Part shown: piece after piece, positions 31,080 through 43,044 of the stretch
How positions within the stretch are numbered: the stretch's first letter is position 1
Layout: every line of letters begins with the position of its first letter
From: Entoloma clypeatum
Lineage: Eukaryota; Basidiomycota; Agaricomycetes; Agaricales; Entolomataceae
Reading direction: 5' to 3'
Assembly: GCA_963565915.1 (NCBI GenBank)
Contig: OY751486.1
Coordinates: forward strand, 5,208,001-5,272,000
Length of the DNA stretch: 64,000 nt
Position numbers and translations under genes: made by a program
Notes under the pieces: model-generated
Seen by the model: only the letters and a program-made list of their open reading frames with translations
Told to the model about the DNA's origin: nothing
The model's database searches: none

Positions 31080-32170
31080 GATGATGCTGCTGTTCACCAA
31101 TCCGCAGTTGTCATCTTCGGGATTCATCGACATCCATGGTGGGGCACCGGCACTCGGATAGACTGAACGTTGAAAAAAACAGGTCCTCGTGAAAGTTTTA
31201 AACCACGTGACTCAACCTATTCCGGGCAAGATCTTTTAATCCAGAACTACACAAAGCGTGCTGGAGGGCATAAGTACACGTCGTCCCTGACATCCAACCC
31301 GAGCGGGCGGGGATGCGAGAATCATGATGAACTGCTTCCCTTTTCCTCTCCCTCGTTCGTCATCACAAGTTACAACAAGGCACGACAATCACGAACGTTT
31401 TCGTCCCTCGGTAAGTGCGATCCGGAGCAGGGGTCTGACTTCTTTCATGAGATCGCCAACAGTGGCCCGATCTCAATCTCAAGCTGTCAGCGGAGGAGGA
31501 CTTAGCGGTTCCAGCGGTTGGTCCCGACGTCCTGGGAGGCGTCAGGCCTGGCGCGTGGGTGGCGCTGACGTTCAACGCCTGCCAGACGGGCTGAAGGTGG
31601 ATGGTAGGGCATGGAAGGGGGAGGAGCAGGGTTCCTGTCAAAGATGTTAGTGGGAAACCACGTTCGTTATGAAGTTGCGCTGGTTGGAATCACGCCGGGC
31701 GATGGTTTTCGCAGCCTGGATGTGAAGTGAGTTGCAAGCGGCTCGGAGGACCTCGAAGGCAAGTCGAAGACAACTTCGGCAACGTCTTCGGTCTTCTCAA
31801 CGTATCAATGCTGCACCCGTGCCTGTCATCGTCATGAGGGACCACATTCTACATGTAAAGCAGTCGACGAATACACTATTCCATTCCATTCTACATCCCC
31901 TTCACATTCCGCCTTGGTATCGACGTCAGACCCAAGTTCAAATATAGACTGCTGCAATGGTGCTCCGCTCTGTCTCGGTGCGCTATGGAGGCACTTCGGC
32001 CATCCTCAATCCATACATTCACTGGCATTCATGATCAATTTGACGTTGGACATAAGGTGTGTCACCCGTCAGGTCTAAGAACAGGGCTGCTATGAATGAT
32101 GTCCCATGCGGGCCGGTGGCGGGCCATGGTCGAAACCCGAAAATATCTTACTTGGCACTCCTTCCTGAAC
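31080..32170. other. Unit B distal spacer, no supported gene
   Basis: Shares TCGAAGGCAAGTCGAAGACA-type sequence with 35000-35060 of unit C. No conserved coding frame was found. Confidence 0.4.
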
Positions 32171-32423
32171 TCGGTACACATAAAGTCTATACGAACACAG
32201 AACAACGGATCACGACGAGATACAAGCATAAGTAGTACAGGATTTCCTCCAACATTTCAAAAAGAAACAAAAACTTGGTCCGGACAATTGCATTGGGGGC
32301 TTAGGTAGGACCGTGGCTTCATGAGTGTGGGCAATCATGGGTTTGTCGTTGTACACCTACCAGCAGCTATAAGGTTTGTCGTGTTGGAAACGCTGCATTC
32401 AAGTTGGTTTGCTATAGGCATTT

Positions 32424-32642
32424 CTATATTTCAGAATTGAAATTATTCAAGGGCAGGCTCTTGTGGGTGGGGTGACTCACATATATCTTTGAATAGCGGC
32501 TGGTCTCCTGACACTTGCTATCACAACAAGATTTATCGTCGAGGCCACTGCAAGTCACGCCTGGATTTTTGGAGCATCTTATAGCGAATGCACTCGTCAC
32601 ACAGACAGCGACGGTAAGGATGAGAGTACTGGAGAAATGCAT
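32424..32642 (-). CDS. Small secreted cysteine-rich protein, unit C (72 aa)
   Basis: Start at 32642 (MHFSSTLILTVAVCV). The signal peptide ends near SAFA, and the mature protein begins IRCSKN. The five cysteines keep exactly the unit B spacing, C-x7-C-x7-CC-x3-C, while most other residues differ. The SHPTHKS tail is recognisable. Conserved cysteines with diverged loops argue for selection on the fold. Confidence 0.75.
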   Translation of the reverse strand: MHFSSTLILTVAVCVTSAFAIRCSKNPGVTCSGLDDKSCCDSKCQETSRYSKIYVSHPTHKSLPLNNFNSEI

Positions 32643-32699
32643 GGTGGAATCGTTGGGTTTGTTTGAGTGAGAGTGCAAAAACCTCGACACTTGGTGTGC

Positions 32700-34280
32700 T
32701 GCAGAGGACGAACACCCCCAAGCACCCATTTTATACAGCAGTAACGGAATCCGAATGCCGGGGTCGATCCAAAAGAAACCATGGACAGTACAACGACTGG
32801 AAAAGGTCAGGGATCCAAATACTGAAGCGAAACAGATGTGCGAAATTTACGTCAATCCTTATGCGACGCCAAGTGCGACGCTCCTTTCAAGGTCCTTCTT
32901 TTCTCGATGGGAAAGAGTGCCGATGGTGGGTTTCCACAAGGTATTATTGGCGACCAACACGAACAGAACGATGACTACCGTAAAAGGAACGTTAAAGATC
33001 AAATATTTAGATCCTTGCCATAGCATTCTTCAAATATGCTGCAATGTGCATGTACTTCCGTAGTTATGGGCGCGAGAGTCGGTGGGCAGCAGATGCAATC
33101 ACTCACATTCATCAAATGTTCGTGCACCGCGGCGCGTCATCGTCCATTCGGCTTCGCCTCGCAACGAGTCCCTTGTGCTCTGCATGAGAAAAATGGGAAA
33201 TAGATACTGTCTCTGGTCCAGGTAGGCCTGACCAGAAGGGACCAGCCGGAATTGTTTTTCAACCTCAGAGAGAGAGAGAAGATCAGCCTGAGAAAGACGG
33301 GTCACTGGGAGTCAAAGAACTCATGCTAGGTGGTTCCCGTTATTGTAGCCGCGTAATGTGAGCTTGAGATTAATTTCACGCGCACGAGACTCGCCAATGC
33401 GCAGACTCAGAGCGGCGTTAATCGTAACATTGTGTAGGGAAACAAATGCCCTCTCACCAGTTGCACAATGCCCGTTTCCCGCAGCCAGTGTTCTTATCGT
33501 TCCCAGACGGCGCAGGCGCATCCTAGGCGTCGTCGGAGTTCCTCGCTGTCACCGCGATACGATTCGTCTACGTCAGAGTTGATACAAAGTCAATGTAGGC
33601 GTAAAAACTTGGCTCACAATCGAAATGTCGACCACGCACAGATCAGTTCCTCCATTTCCTCCTCAGGCCCGGCCTCCCCGACACGGGGCAACGCCTTCAC
33701 ACGGAAGGCATGCCACGAAAAATGTGCAGATGATTAATAACGATCTTCCTAATCGCCGCTTCTTCTTTCTTGGGCATAAACAACACCCAACACGACCTTG
33801 AAACTCTGCGTTGACGGCGTCTCTGAGAACACGCTCACAGTCGTGTGACCCTTGTGGCCCATGTTCGACTTCCTTCCGAGGAAACTGAGTTGGGTCATAT
33901 GTATGTGCGAATCATTGTGGACTCACGTTCAGTCCAGTGGTATGTGTGCGACCGCTGACCTCCAAACGGCGCTTGGGAACCGTTCGTGTTTCTGCGAAGG
34001 CTGCTCCGAAAGGGAGGGTTGCTGCGTATGGCTAAAAGGAAATCGCCTGGGGCACTAGTGCGTGTCCGCGGACGACGACGTCCGATTCGGAACGCCTGTG
34101 ACGGAAGACGGGGAAGGAGGGCATAGTACACTCTGACCCAGGCTACTAGAGGGCCGACCCCTGAGCGTTGGTACTGGTGCGCGGGCCGCTGACAGACGCG
34201 GCATTGAAGCGTTGAACGAAAACATGCATGTGAAAAGGTATTACGGTGCTTCCTGAAGTTGCGCGGCGGGCTCGATAGCC
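32700..34280. other. Unit C spacer, no supported gene
   Basis: Homologous to the unit A and B spacers but more diverged, with numerous small deletions. No conserved frame. Confidence 0.4.
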
Positions 34281-34290
34281 TGAAATCCGG

Positions 34291-34710
34291 TCAGCAATCT
34301 TTAATGTAGACTGGCAAGAACGAAATGAGGATGAATGATCGACCTTCAGGAGAGAATGACAGACTGACTCTCAGCGGCAACAGGGATTCTAGTGAAGAAT
34401 GCGGTTTAAATTGCTCGAGACTTTCCGATGACTGCTCAGGCTGATTTATACGAGATGGTGCTACTGAACACACGGGTGACTGCGATGAGCTCAATTGTGG
34501 ATGACCAGGTGTCATGGAGTGCGATAGCGACGCACCGATGTTGCCACTATCTCCCTTGCTGAGCCAGGAAATTGGTTGCGAAGGCATTCGCGCTCGTCCG
34601 CTGGCAAAGAACCTGGTCCAACGTGAACCGCGTTCCCACAAGGGTGAACCTGATCCTCGTGGGCGGATTCTAGCGGTCTTTCCGTAGAGGCAAATACCGA
34701 TAACAGGCAT
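34291..34710 (-). pseudogene. GFA-fold pseudogene, unit C
   Basis: Begins MPVIGICLYGKT at 34710, where the second cysteine of the CxC pair is tyrosine. The CHCTDC exon is largely deleted, and the third zinc motif is degraded (VCSVAPS). Only scattered similarity to units A and B remains. It is non-functional. Confidence 0.75.
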
Positions 34711-34799
34711 TGTCGGAGGATTGAACGAATAAGGCCCTCGTACTCATAAGTTGTAACTTGAAGGCGTTGGCGATTCTGATGTCATACACAGCAATGATT

Positions 34800-35800
34800 A
34801 ATGATTTCGCATCACCGCGTTCTCAAACCACGTGACTCAACCGCTATCAGTGATCTCCACAAGTTCGGGGAAGACGCGCAGAGAACCTCCCCGTCGCTGA
34901 AGCGCTGAAGCCTCACCCGAGTGGGAGGGGGTGCAAGAACCAACTGCCTCCCTTTTTGTTTCTCTCATAACAACAAAACGGGGCTTCATTGTGACGGCTT
35001 CCCTCGAATGCAAGTCGAAAACAACTTGGCAACGTCGGTGGTCCTCTCCGAGGCGCATCACTATCGCAGCCGTGCGTCTCACCGTCACGAATCACACTCC
35101 ACATTCCTCTGACTTCCCCCCTTGTGTTCATGTCAAACCCCAGCAAATGCCGACTCCTGGGAACCCGTCGAATGCATTCGCGTACACCGATAGCCAACGT
35201 CGCTTCGTCTCCCATTCCACTCCGAACTACCATTGTACATTCTTTGCGCCAGCCTGCACGCATCCTTCACCCTTCTAATACTGCAGTGGAATCCGCACCA
35301 TCCGACCTCTGAGACATCCTCTCCCCTAATTCCATCCTCCCACTACACACTTACTGGTAGTCCTTGTCCTCTTCACAGGGCCACAACCTCCCCAAGGTCT
35401 TATCCGACACACTCCCTAACATTTTTCCCCAGTATAACTTGTCGTACCCCGAGGCCACCCCTGGGATCTGCTTTGTCGGCGAGTGTACATATTGATTTCC
35501 GGGGTAATGATGGTGGTAGCTAGAACGATACGGAGTCATGACATGCCTTGACGGGCTTTTGGTACGCGGGTGCGTGTACAACATCAGAACCAGAGCGAGG
35601 CCAAGGTCGGCGCGTGGCCCAAGGTGTTTTCCGGTTTTGAAGAGGGAGGTGCGGCGAGCCGCTTTTGAGGGGTTTGGTCGCCCGTTTGAGGGGTCCATCG
35701 AAAGGCGATCCGGGTGAGTCTCCCGCGCTCATCAACGGTGACGTCCCTGACAAGACCGCCCATGCAAGGATCTTCAGTGAAGTTATCTGGCCTTCTCCAT
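34800..35800. other. Unit C distal spacer, no supported gene
   Basis: Homologous in its second half to 27280-27640 of unit A. Pyrimidine-rich at 35100-35400. No conserved coding frame. Confidence 0.4.
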
Positions 35801-36073
35801 GAAACTTGGTAACATATGAACACAGAACAACGGGGCGCGATGATATACAACCAGCACAAGCACAACATAATTTTTTTTTTCTATTTCATCTTTTTACGGA
35901 AGGTTTGAATCCCAGATTTAGTAGCTTTGTAGCCTCGTGGGTGTGGTGCGCAATGGTTGACACTGTATACACACCAGCAGTTGAAGGGTTTACAGTGTTG
36001 GAAACGCCGCTGGGCGTTGGTTTATTAGTTAGTATCACTGCAACTCTATTCCACAATTGACATTAGTCGTGGG

Positions 36074-36256
36074 CTAAGCTTTGTGGGCGGGATGGCTGGC
36101 CTTTTTGATGCCGTTGGAAACGCAGTACCGGTATGTCCCACAGCATACCTTCGGATTGTTGGTGCAGTCGGTCCTTTCAGTAGCCTTGCACTCGTGCGCG
36201 GCGGCAGCTGCCACGCAGAGAACGATGGTAAAGATGAGAGTACGGGAGAAATACAT
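36074..36256 (-). CDS. Small secreted cysteine-rich protein, unit D (60 aa)
   Basis: Start at 36256 (MYFSRTLIFTIVLCV), with a signal peptide to about residue 20. The mature part has cysteines spaced C-x7-C-x6-CC-x5-C and ends KKASHPAHKA, a shortened form of the tail in units B and C. The spacing change after the CC pair makes this the most diverged intact member. The unit is truncated and has no GFA gene. Confidence 0.72.
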   Translation of the reverse strand: MYFSRTLIFTIVLCVAAAAAHECKATERTDCTNNPKVCCGTYRYCVSNGIKKASHPAHKA

Positions 36257-36855
36257 GGTGGGATCGTTGGATTTGTCGGAGTGAGAGCACGACAACTTGG
36301 ACACTTGCTGTGCTGAAGAGGACGAACGCCGCGCCAATTTTATACAGCTGTGATGGTTCTAAATGCACGTGATTCCACAGGTGGGTCGATCCAATAGAAG
36401 ACATCAACTGGGAAACCTACAACGAGTCGGAACTCGACTCTGTGTCAAACATGAGAAAAGGTCAGGGATACAAAGGGAAACGCGGGGCACGGAATCCATG
36501 TCAATCCTTCCGCGATGCTCCTTCCGGCTCCTTCTTTTCTCGAAGGGAACGAGTGGCTCCAAAAGCGATCGACGCAAACGGAACGCCGAGCATCGTACAG
36601 ATGGACGTTGGCGGTCGAACACTTAATCCTTGCCATAGCATTCTTCAAATATGCTGTGTTTCTCTTGTCAAAGCTGTGAAAGTCAACGAGCACTGGGGCA
36701 GCAGATGCGGTCACTTTCGGCTATCGAACTTCGTGCAGCAGCTCATCCTCCAGACGGTCTCGGATCGAGTCCCTCATACTCTGCATGAGAAAACGGGAAA
36801 ACGATAGTGTGTCTGATATATGTTGGCCTCACATCGGGAAAAACCCGGATACTAC

Positions 36856-37215
36856 TATCGTCAACCAGTAGTTCGCGTCCACCAGTGTTTCGCGTTGTCA
36901 CAGTGTGACCCCTGGCCCAGCTGATCGCGTTGTTCTTCCCCTTTCAGTTGACACCTTCGCGTCGCCTGAGGCGAACTTGGACGATAACGTAATAACAGAT
37001 AACATGAAGTCCGACATGGCAGGCTGGTGGGCGTGACAACCCACCAAAATGGGCCTACTTCTCATCCTCAAACTTTGGAATATATTATCAATGGAAGGTA
37101 TTCCATCATAGGTATATAAGACTAGGTCAAAATCCGAGAGCGACTGGTGGAGGGATACCTGAGATATTTAGCCAACGTGAACCAGTGGTGGATGCGAACT
37201 ACTGGTTGACAATAG
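36856..37215. mobile_element. Tc1/mariner-like MITE, 360 bp, TA duplication
   Basis: The ends are inverted repeats CTATCGTCAACCAGTAGTTC and CTATTGTCAACCAGTAGTTC extending about 35 bp, with TA at 36854-36855 and 37216-37217. It is non-coding. A truncated relative sits at 2744-2795. Confidence 0.82.
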
Positions 37216-37263
37216 TAAATGTAACCCAATGAGTTGTAATTATACATTATGTATCAGCAAACC

Positions 37264-37575
37264 TGTTGAAACTTTTCCCATCACATAGATTAGATTAGAG
37301 ATTAGATCACATCACGTGACCATTACATATCTTTCTTACATACTTGTTTGGTTGGTACAAACAGTAGTACGGTATATAAGACCAGGAAACTGTCAATACC
37401 AACAAGTTGTCTCTTGACTCTTAACCGCCTCCATCGCTCTTACCAGCCTCAACCGCTCTCACCAGCCTCACCCTCTCCAATCTATGTAAGTGGTCAGAAC
37501 AGTATCGTAGAGTACTTCCACTGTAGCCGGTTGCTTCAGTACACTTGCGGCTAGCGCCCAGGTGGAACTTCAACA
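37264..37575 (+). repeat. 5' LTR of Copia copy 1
   Basis: 312 bp with a TATATAAG box near 37373. A GATTAGATTAGAGATTAGAT tract sits near its start. It begins TGTTG and ends CAACA. Confidence 0.93.
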
Positions 37576-37588
37576 GGTTATGGGCCCC
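37576..37588 (+). promoter_or_regulatory. Copia primer-binding site, half-tRNA type
   Basis: GGTTATGGGCCCC directly follows the 5' LTR. It is complementary, with one G-U pair, to the anticodon stem-loop of initiator methionine tRNA (CAU flanked by GGGGC and AACC). Copia itself is known to prime from an internally cut initiator tRNA; the tRNA comparison is from general knowledge. Confidence 0.6.
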
Positions 37589-37938
37589 GGATAGCAGAGG
37601 GACTTGGGAAACGCTGGCAACAGCGAGTACCTGCCCACTCTACCCTGGTTGGCAAAGAACCGATCGAAAGATCTAGGTTCTGAGTCTTACTTCTTCACAT
37701 ATGAACCTGGGAACGTCATTACGACAAGTACCTGTCATGAGACGTCCCTAAAGGGGATTGACCTAGTACACTCCATGTGGAAACGTTGATCGGACCTTAT
37801 ACGTTTCTGACATATAAAGGGTTTTCCCGTGACCGCTATTCCTAAAGGGAATATGTCATAAGGAATCATTTAATTGTTTTCTTAAATCATATTCATAACA
37901 CATCACTGATTGGGAACCCTTTCTTAGATTCATCTACA

Positions 37939-40900
37939 ATGTCTACCTCTCGCTCTGCTCTTGACATCATCACCCCCTTCGACGGTATCGACTACCAGAG
38001 CTGGGCCGAAAAAATGAAGTCTTACCTCCTCCATCAAGGAGTCTGGCGCATCGTCTCTGGCGACATCACTCGTCCCGTAATCACTGACTTCACCACCACG
38101 GTCTCCACCCCTGGGGCCACTGCTGCTGCTCCCCCTGTGCTGACTACCACGGTCGACCAGCCCGGCTTCCGTAAGGAAGAAAAAGCCTGGATCAGGGACG
38201 ACGACGTAGCTCTCGGGGCGATACGCCTGAAGGTCTCTGAAGCGATCAGACGCCACATCAAGGACAGCACCTCGGCACTTGACGCGTGGAAATCGCTGAA
38301 AGATAACTACTCCAAGGTATCCCCGGCTGTCATCTTCGGCGACTTCAAGACCGCCGCCACCTTCAAGCTGTCTGGACGCGACCCCGTGCCTGAAATCGAA
38401 CGCCTGGGGTCTCTTTTCGCTCGGCTCGCCGATTCGAACTTTGTCGTCCCCGATCTGATGCAGGCAATGATCCTCGCCAATGCGATTCCCGACGCCTGGT
38501 CGTCACTCTCCACCGCCCTTTTCCAGGTCTACGACGCCGACAATTTTACCTACAAAGCCGTCGCCGAGAGCATCATCTCGGAATACAGGCGCAAGTATTC
38601 GGTCGGGTCTACTCGTGCGTCCAATGAGCAGGCCCGGAAAATTTCTGGGACAAAGCGAAAGGGGCAGGACCCCAAATGGGAAAGGCAGCAAAAACCGAGT
38701 ACCTCGCAGAACGATGCTGACGAGCAGCCTAACTCGACGGACCATAGTACCGCTTCTGAAAAGAAGAAGGGAAAAGGACGCTGGCGCAATCAGAAGAAAA
38801 ACGCCAGCACTGCGGACAACGTGTCCGAACAAGTGGAGGAAATGGTTGAGTTTGTCGCTCCCACCATCCACTTCCCTCCTCTTCCGGCACCGTCCTTCAC
38901 CACCGTCACTGGTCGTGGGAAAACGACAAGTACCACCCAGCCTGATTCCACAAAAATGCAGTCGCTCCTTCAGCGAATGAACCCCCCTCCGTCACAGTAC
39001 ACCGGGCTTCCTTCTGGAAAACCATCCGTGTGGAAAAAGAATGACCATGTCCGCAAACTCGCGCGCGGCATTGGTGCTCGCCCCTCAGGATTGAATCTTC
39101 GTATCCTAGACACCATCATTCCTGACATCGACGAAAGGCCGGCTAAACAGCGTCGTGTAGCCCCGTCGATAGAAGAATCGCTAAAGATGATGGATATAGA
39201 CCATCAAAGCGAGCGGATGGGGCCAGAACAATTCGAAGATGGGCTGATTGAACTTGACGGTTCGTCACATATTTCTCTCAAACTTGACCAAATGGGAAAC
39301 CCTAATAATCATGCACAGACGTTTGAATACATATTAGCTAGTACCGATGCAGATAGTATAGATCTCTTTAGTGATGATCTGTACAAAAAATATATCAAAC
39401 ATTCCGCGTCCTGCACACACTGCAAAGAGAGAGAACGCGCTCAGTGGATCTTAGATTCCGGCGCATCATTACATTTTACCTATGAGTTCAAAGACTTCGC
39501 GTATTACAGGCCTCTCAAGGCTAAGCGATTTGTCCAAACAGCTGCAAAGGGAAAGAAACTGGAAATTCTCGGAGTTGGGGCCGTTCCAGTATGGCATACC
39601 CTAAATGGGGAAACTAAAACCCATCTCCTACGACCGGTATTTTATATTCCGGATATGGACACATGTCTATTGTCCCTAGGCGTCTTCCTTAACCATGGTT
39701 ACAAAGTTGATGGAATGCGTGGAGAGATTAATATCTCTAAAGGACTGAACAAAATACAGTTTTCGCCTCATTTCATCGGACAAACCATTTACTGGCTAGA
39801 CACTGAAATACGCTATGACCAAATCCATGCGATCTCTAGCGAAATCACTGTTGAAACCTGGCATAAACGCCTTGGCCACCCAAATGACCAGGCGCTCAAT
39901 AAGATTCCCACCAGTACCAAAGGAGTACCCAAAACGTTAGTACGTGAGAAATCACAGGAAAGCTGCACGGGGTGCCTAAAAGGGAAAATGCCGAATCAGT
40001 CTTACCCTAACTCGATGACAAGGGCTGTCAAACCCTTTGATTTGATCCATTCGGACTTGAAGCAGATATCCACGGCATCGTACCACAAGTACAAATATTT
40101 CCTTACCTTTTTGGATGATTTTTCTTCCCATGTCTGGGTCGTCTTGCTTAGGAAAAAGTCAGGCGCCATCACAGCGCTGAAACAATTCCTTGCGATGATC
40201 CAGAATCAATTCGCCGCCACCCCTAAAAAATGGCGGGTTGATGGAGGTGGAGAATTCGATGAATACAAGGATGTACTTGCCGATCATGGAATTCTGATCG
40301 ACGTCACACTCCCATATCAGCATCAGCAGAATGGTAGAGCAGAACGGATAAATCGAACTCTGTGGGAAAAATCTCAGGCATTGCGTTTCGATGCATGTCT
40401 ACCACCGATGTGGTGGGAATTCTGTTTGGAACATGCAGCATTTCTATACAACAGAACCCCCATGCGGCGTCTTGAATGGAAAACCCCTTATTTCAGGGTG
40501 ACCAATGAGATCCCCGACATGTCCAGCGTCAGAGTCTTCGGATGCCAAGCATACATATATATCCCAAAAGAAAAACGCAGAAACTCCCTGGAGTCAAGAT
40601 CTCGATTGATGATTTATCTCGGATCAAAACCAGGGGTCAAAGGATACCGCTTCATGGATCCTGAGACCAACACGATTTTCATGGGTGGGAAAGCTATCTT
40701 TGATGAAAGCAAGTACCCTAGATGTCACATCGACCCTTTGACAGAAAACCATCCAGAAATGGAAAACCCAGAGCCGGCTGATGAGTTTGAGGATCTCATC
40801 CCTGGCAGCAACAACGACGAAAGTCACAATGAAATACCTCATCACCCAGTTCCCATTGAACAGGATCAACCTGAATCAGACAACGAACTGCCTGCCAGTG

Positions 40901-42666
40901 AGCCTGATGACGAACCACGAGTACCCACTCCGGAACCCGAGCAAGTACCAGATCGTCCGATCAGGGAACAATGAGTTTGGAAGATGTCAGGAAGCATCTA
41001 TGGGGAAGACACTCCAGCATCTGATCTTGAAAAATTAGATCGAAGACGGAGATTAGGCGGTCAAACAGCATGGATGAATGACCTCCTGATGGAGGCAATA
41101 TCAGTCCAAGTTGGCATCGTTGAAATGTCCCACAAAGACATATACCCTCTTCCAAATAAAGAAGACTGGTATGCGGCTGAATGAAAAGAGCTAGATATGC
41201 TCAAACGCCGCGGGGTGATCACGGAGCTAGTACCCCTGCCTGAAGGGAGGAAAGCTCTAAGGAACAAATGGGTTTACAACGAAAAGTCCGACGGGCGTCT
41301 GAAAGCGCGCCTCGTCGCAAAAGGCTTCTCACAGGTAGAAGGGATCGACTTTGATCAGATCTTCTCACCAGTCGTAAGATATGAAACCGTCCGACTAATA
41401 CTGGCATTGACAGCCCTTGAAGGGTGGTTCATGACTCTATTGGACGTCTCATCAGCCTTCCTCTATGGAACGCTCCGTGAAGTCATCTATATGCGACAGC
41501 CTGAGGGCTACATAGTAAAAGGGAAAGAACACCTCGTGTACCAACTATTCAAAGCTCTATATGGACTTAAGCAGGCCGCATTAGCCTGGTGGAGAGAACT
41601 TGATTCCTCCATGAAAAAGCTCGGCTTTGTCCAGCTTCACTCCGATGCGGGTGTTTTCATTCACAAAAGTACCAACAGGGAAATTGTAATCGCCGTCATC
41701 TATGTCGACGACTCTGCTTTTCTCGGCACAAACCGGGAATATACGCTAGAGAAAAAGAGGGCCTTCATGACCACATGGGAATGTAGGGACCTAGGGCACC
41801 TCGTGCCTGGTGGGGAACCAAAAGAGTTTCTTTCGATCCAAATAAGGCAACATGGGAAGAGGATCTTCATTGATCAAGTACCTTACCTTGAGAAAATACT
41901 CACATGCATGGGGATGAGTGAATCCAATGCAACCCATACCCCACTCCCTACGGGCTACAAACCCATGGCATCTGAAGATGAACCCAATGCGGAACTCCGA
42001 TCCAAGTACCAATCCGTCATCGGATCACTCCTATATCTGATGATTGGAACGAGGCCTGACATCTGCTTTGCTGTAATCAAAATGTCCCAATTTTCCGCAA
42101 ATCCCACCAAACGTCATTTAGAAGTGGCTAGGGATATTTGCAGATATTTGAAGGCAACAAAAGATTACACGATCATGTATGATGGGGACTCAGGGAAAGG
42201 GATCTATGCATTCACAGACTCCGACTGGGCGTCAGATGAAAACACAAGGAGGTCTACCACCGGCTTCTTCATATCACTGGCGTCTGGAGCAATAACATGG
42301 GTATCATCGGCGCAAAAAACCATTGCCCTCTCTTCTACAGAAGCAGAGTATATGGCGCTATCAGATTGCAGTCGCGCAGCAACATGGCTGAGAAGCATGC
42401 TTGCCGAACTTGGAATGCAGATCGGATCGGTACCGATCTATGGAGATAACAACGGCTCCGTCTTTATCGCATCCAACCCTGTAACTGAGAAGCAATCCAA
42501 GCACATCGACGTGCGATTCCACTTTGTCAGAGAAAAAGTATCCGAAGGCATCATCACGGTCGAATTCATTGAAGGAGTGAATAACCCTGCAGATCTTTTA
42601 ACTAAGAATCTGGGGAAAATCCTCTTTAACAAGTTTATCCCGTACTTCGGATTACTAAAAAACTAG
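37939..42666 (+). pseudogene. gag-pol: Copia Gag-Pol polyprotein with two TGA stops
   Basis: A single frame from ATG 37939 to the stop at 42664. Gag occupies roughly residues 1-480 and has a PFDGIDYQSWAEKM N terminus typical of Copia Gag; I see no CCHC knuckle. Protease ILDSGASLH is at about residue 505. The integrase zinc finger (WHKRLGH, CTGCLKG) is at about 640-682, and the DDE core (HSDLKQ, RVDGGGEF, GRAERINR) at about 704-801. RT follows with YVDD at 41700-41711, then RNase H (TDSDWASD, SSTEAEYMAL, YGDNNGS). Two TGA codons, 40972-40974 and 41182-41184, split it between integrase and RT; the second is CGA in the other copy. Confidence 0.93.
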
Positions 42667-42732
42667 ACGAAGAAAAGTACCTATATGGGAAAAATAAGAT
42701 GTATTTAGAAGTATGTACTAAATATGGGGGGG

Positions 42733-43044
42733 TGTTGAAACTTTTCCCATCACATAGATTAGATTAAAGATTAGATCACATCACGTGACCATTACATATC
42801 TTTCTTACATACTTGTTTGGTTGGTACAAACAGTAGTACGGTATATAAGACCAGGAAACTGTCAATACCAACAAGTTGTCTCTTGACTCTTAACCGCCTC
42901 CATCGCTCTTACCAGCCTCAACCGCTCTCACCAGCCTCACCCTCTCCAATCTATGTAAGTGGTCAGAACGGTATCGTAGAGTACTTCCACTGTAGCCGGT
43001 TGCTTCAGTACACTTGCGGCTAGCGCCCAGGTGGAACTTCAACA
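42733..43044 (+). repeat. 3' LTR of Copia copy 1
   Basis: 312 bp, preceded by the polypurine tract ATATGGGGGGG and followed by the AAACC duplication. It differs from the 5' LTR at the GATTAGAG/GATTAAAG position and at AACAGTATC/AACGGTATC. Confidence 0.93.

Larger units (their letters stand above)
24940..36840. repeat. Tandem segmental duplication, ~3.7-kb unit, 3+ copies
   Basis: Starts of the homologous secreted-protein genes fall at 25186, 28844, 32642 and 36256, giving spacings of 3,658, 3,798 and 3,614 bp. Between them the same blocks recur in order: promoter side with GAGGACGAACxCCC and TTTTATACAGCA, a GTCAGGGxTACxA block, a GTCAATCCTTCTG block, and AACCCCAGACGTTGGTGCTGG. The GFA-type gene and a 3' block with CGGTACACATAA and GAACACAGAACAACGG follow. 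The first copy lacks the 3' end and the last is cut short before the MITE at 36854. Confidence 0.85.
37264..43044 (+). mobile_element. Complete Ty1/Copia element, 5,781 bp
   Basis: LTRs 37264-37575 and 42733-43044 (312 bp each, TGTTGAAACTT to GGAACTTCAACA) differ at only about two positions. The target duplication is AAACC (37259-37263 and 43045-43049). Internal order is Gag, protease, integrase, RT, RNase H, which defines Copia. A G-rich polypurine tract precedes the 3' LTR (42726-42732). Near-identical LTRs mark it as the youngest datable insertion here, yet it already has two in-frame TGA codons. Confidence 0.95.

Noticed and set aside
41182..41184. Programmed stop-codon readthrough in Copia
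   Set aside because: The second Copia copy has CGA at the same codon, so the stop is a mutation, not a conserved signal.
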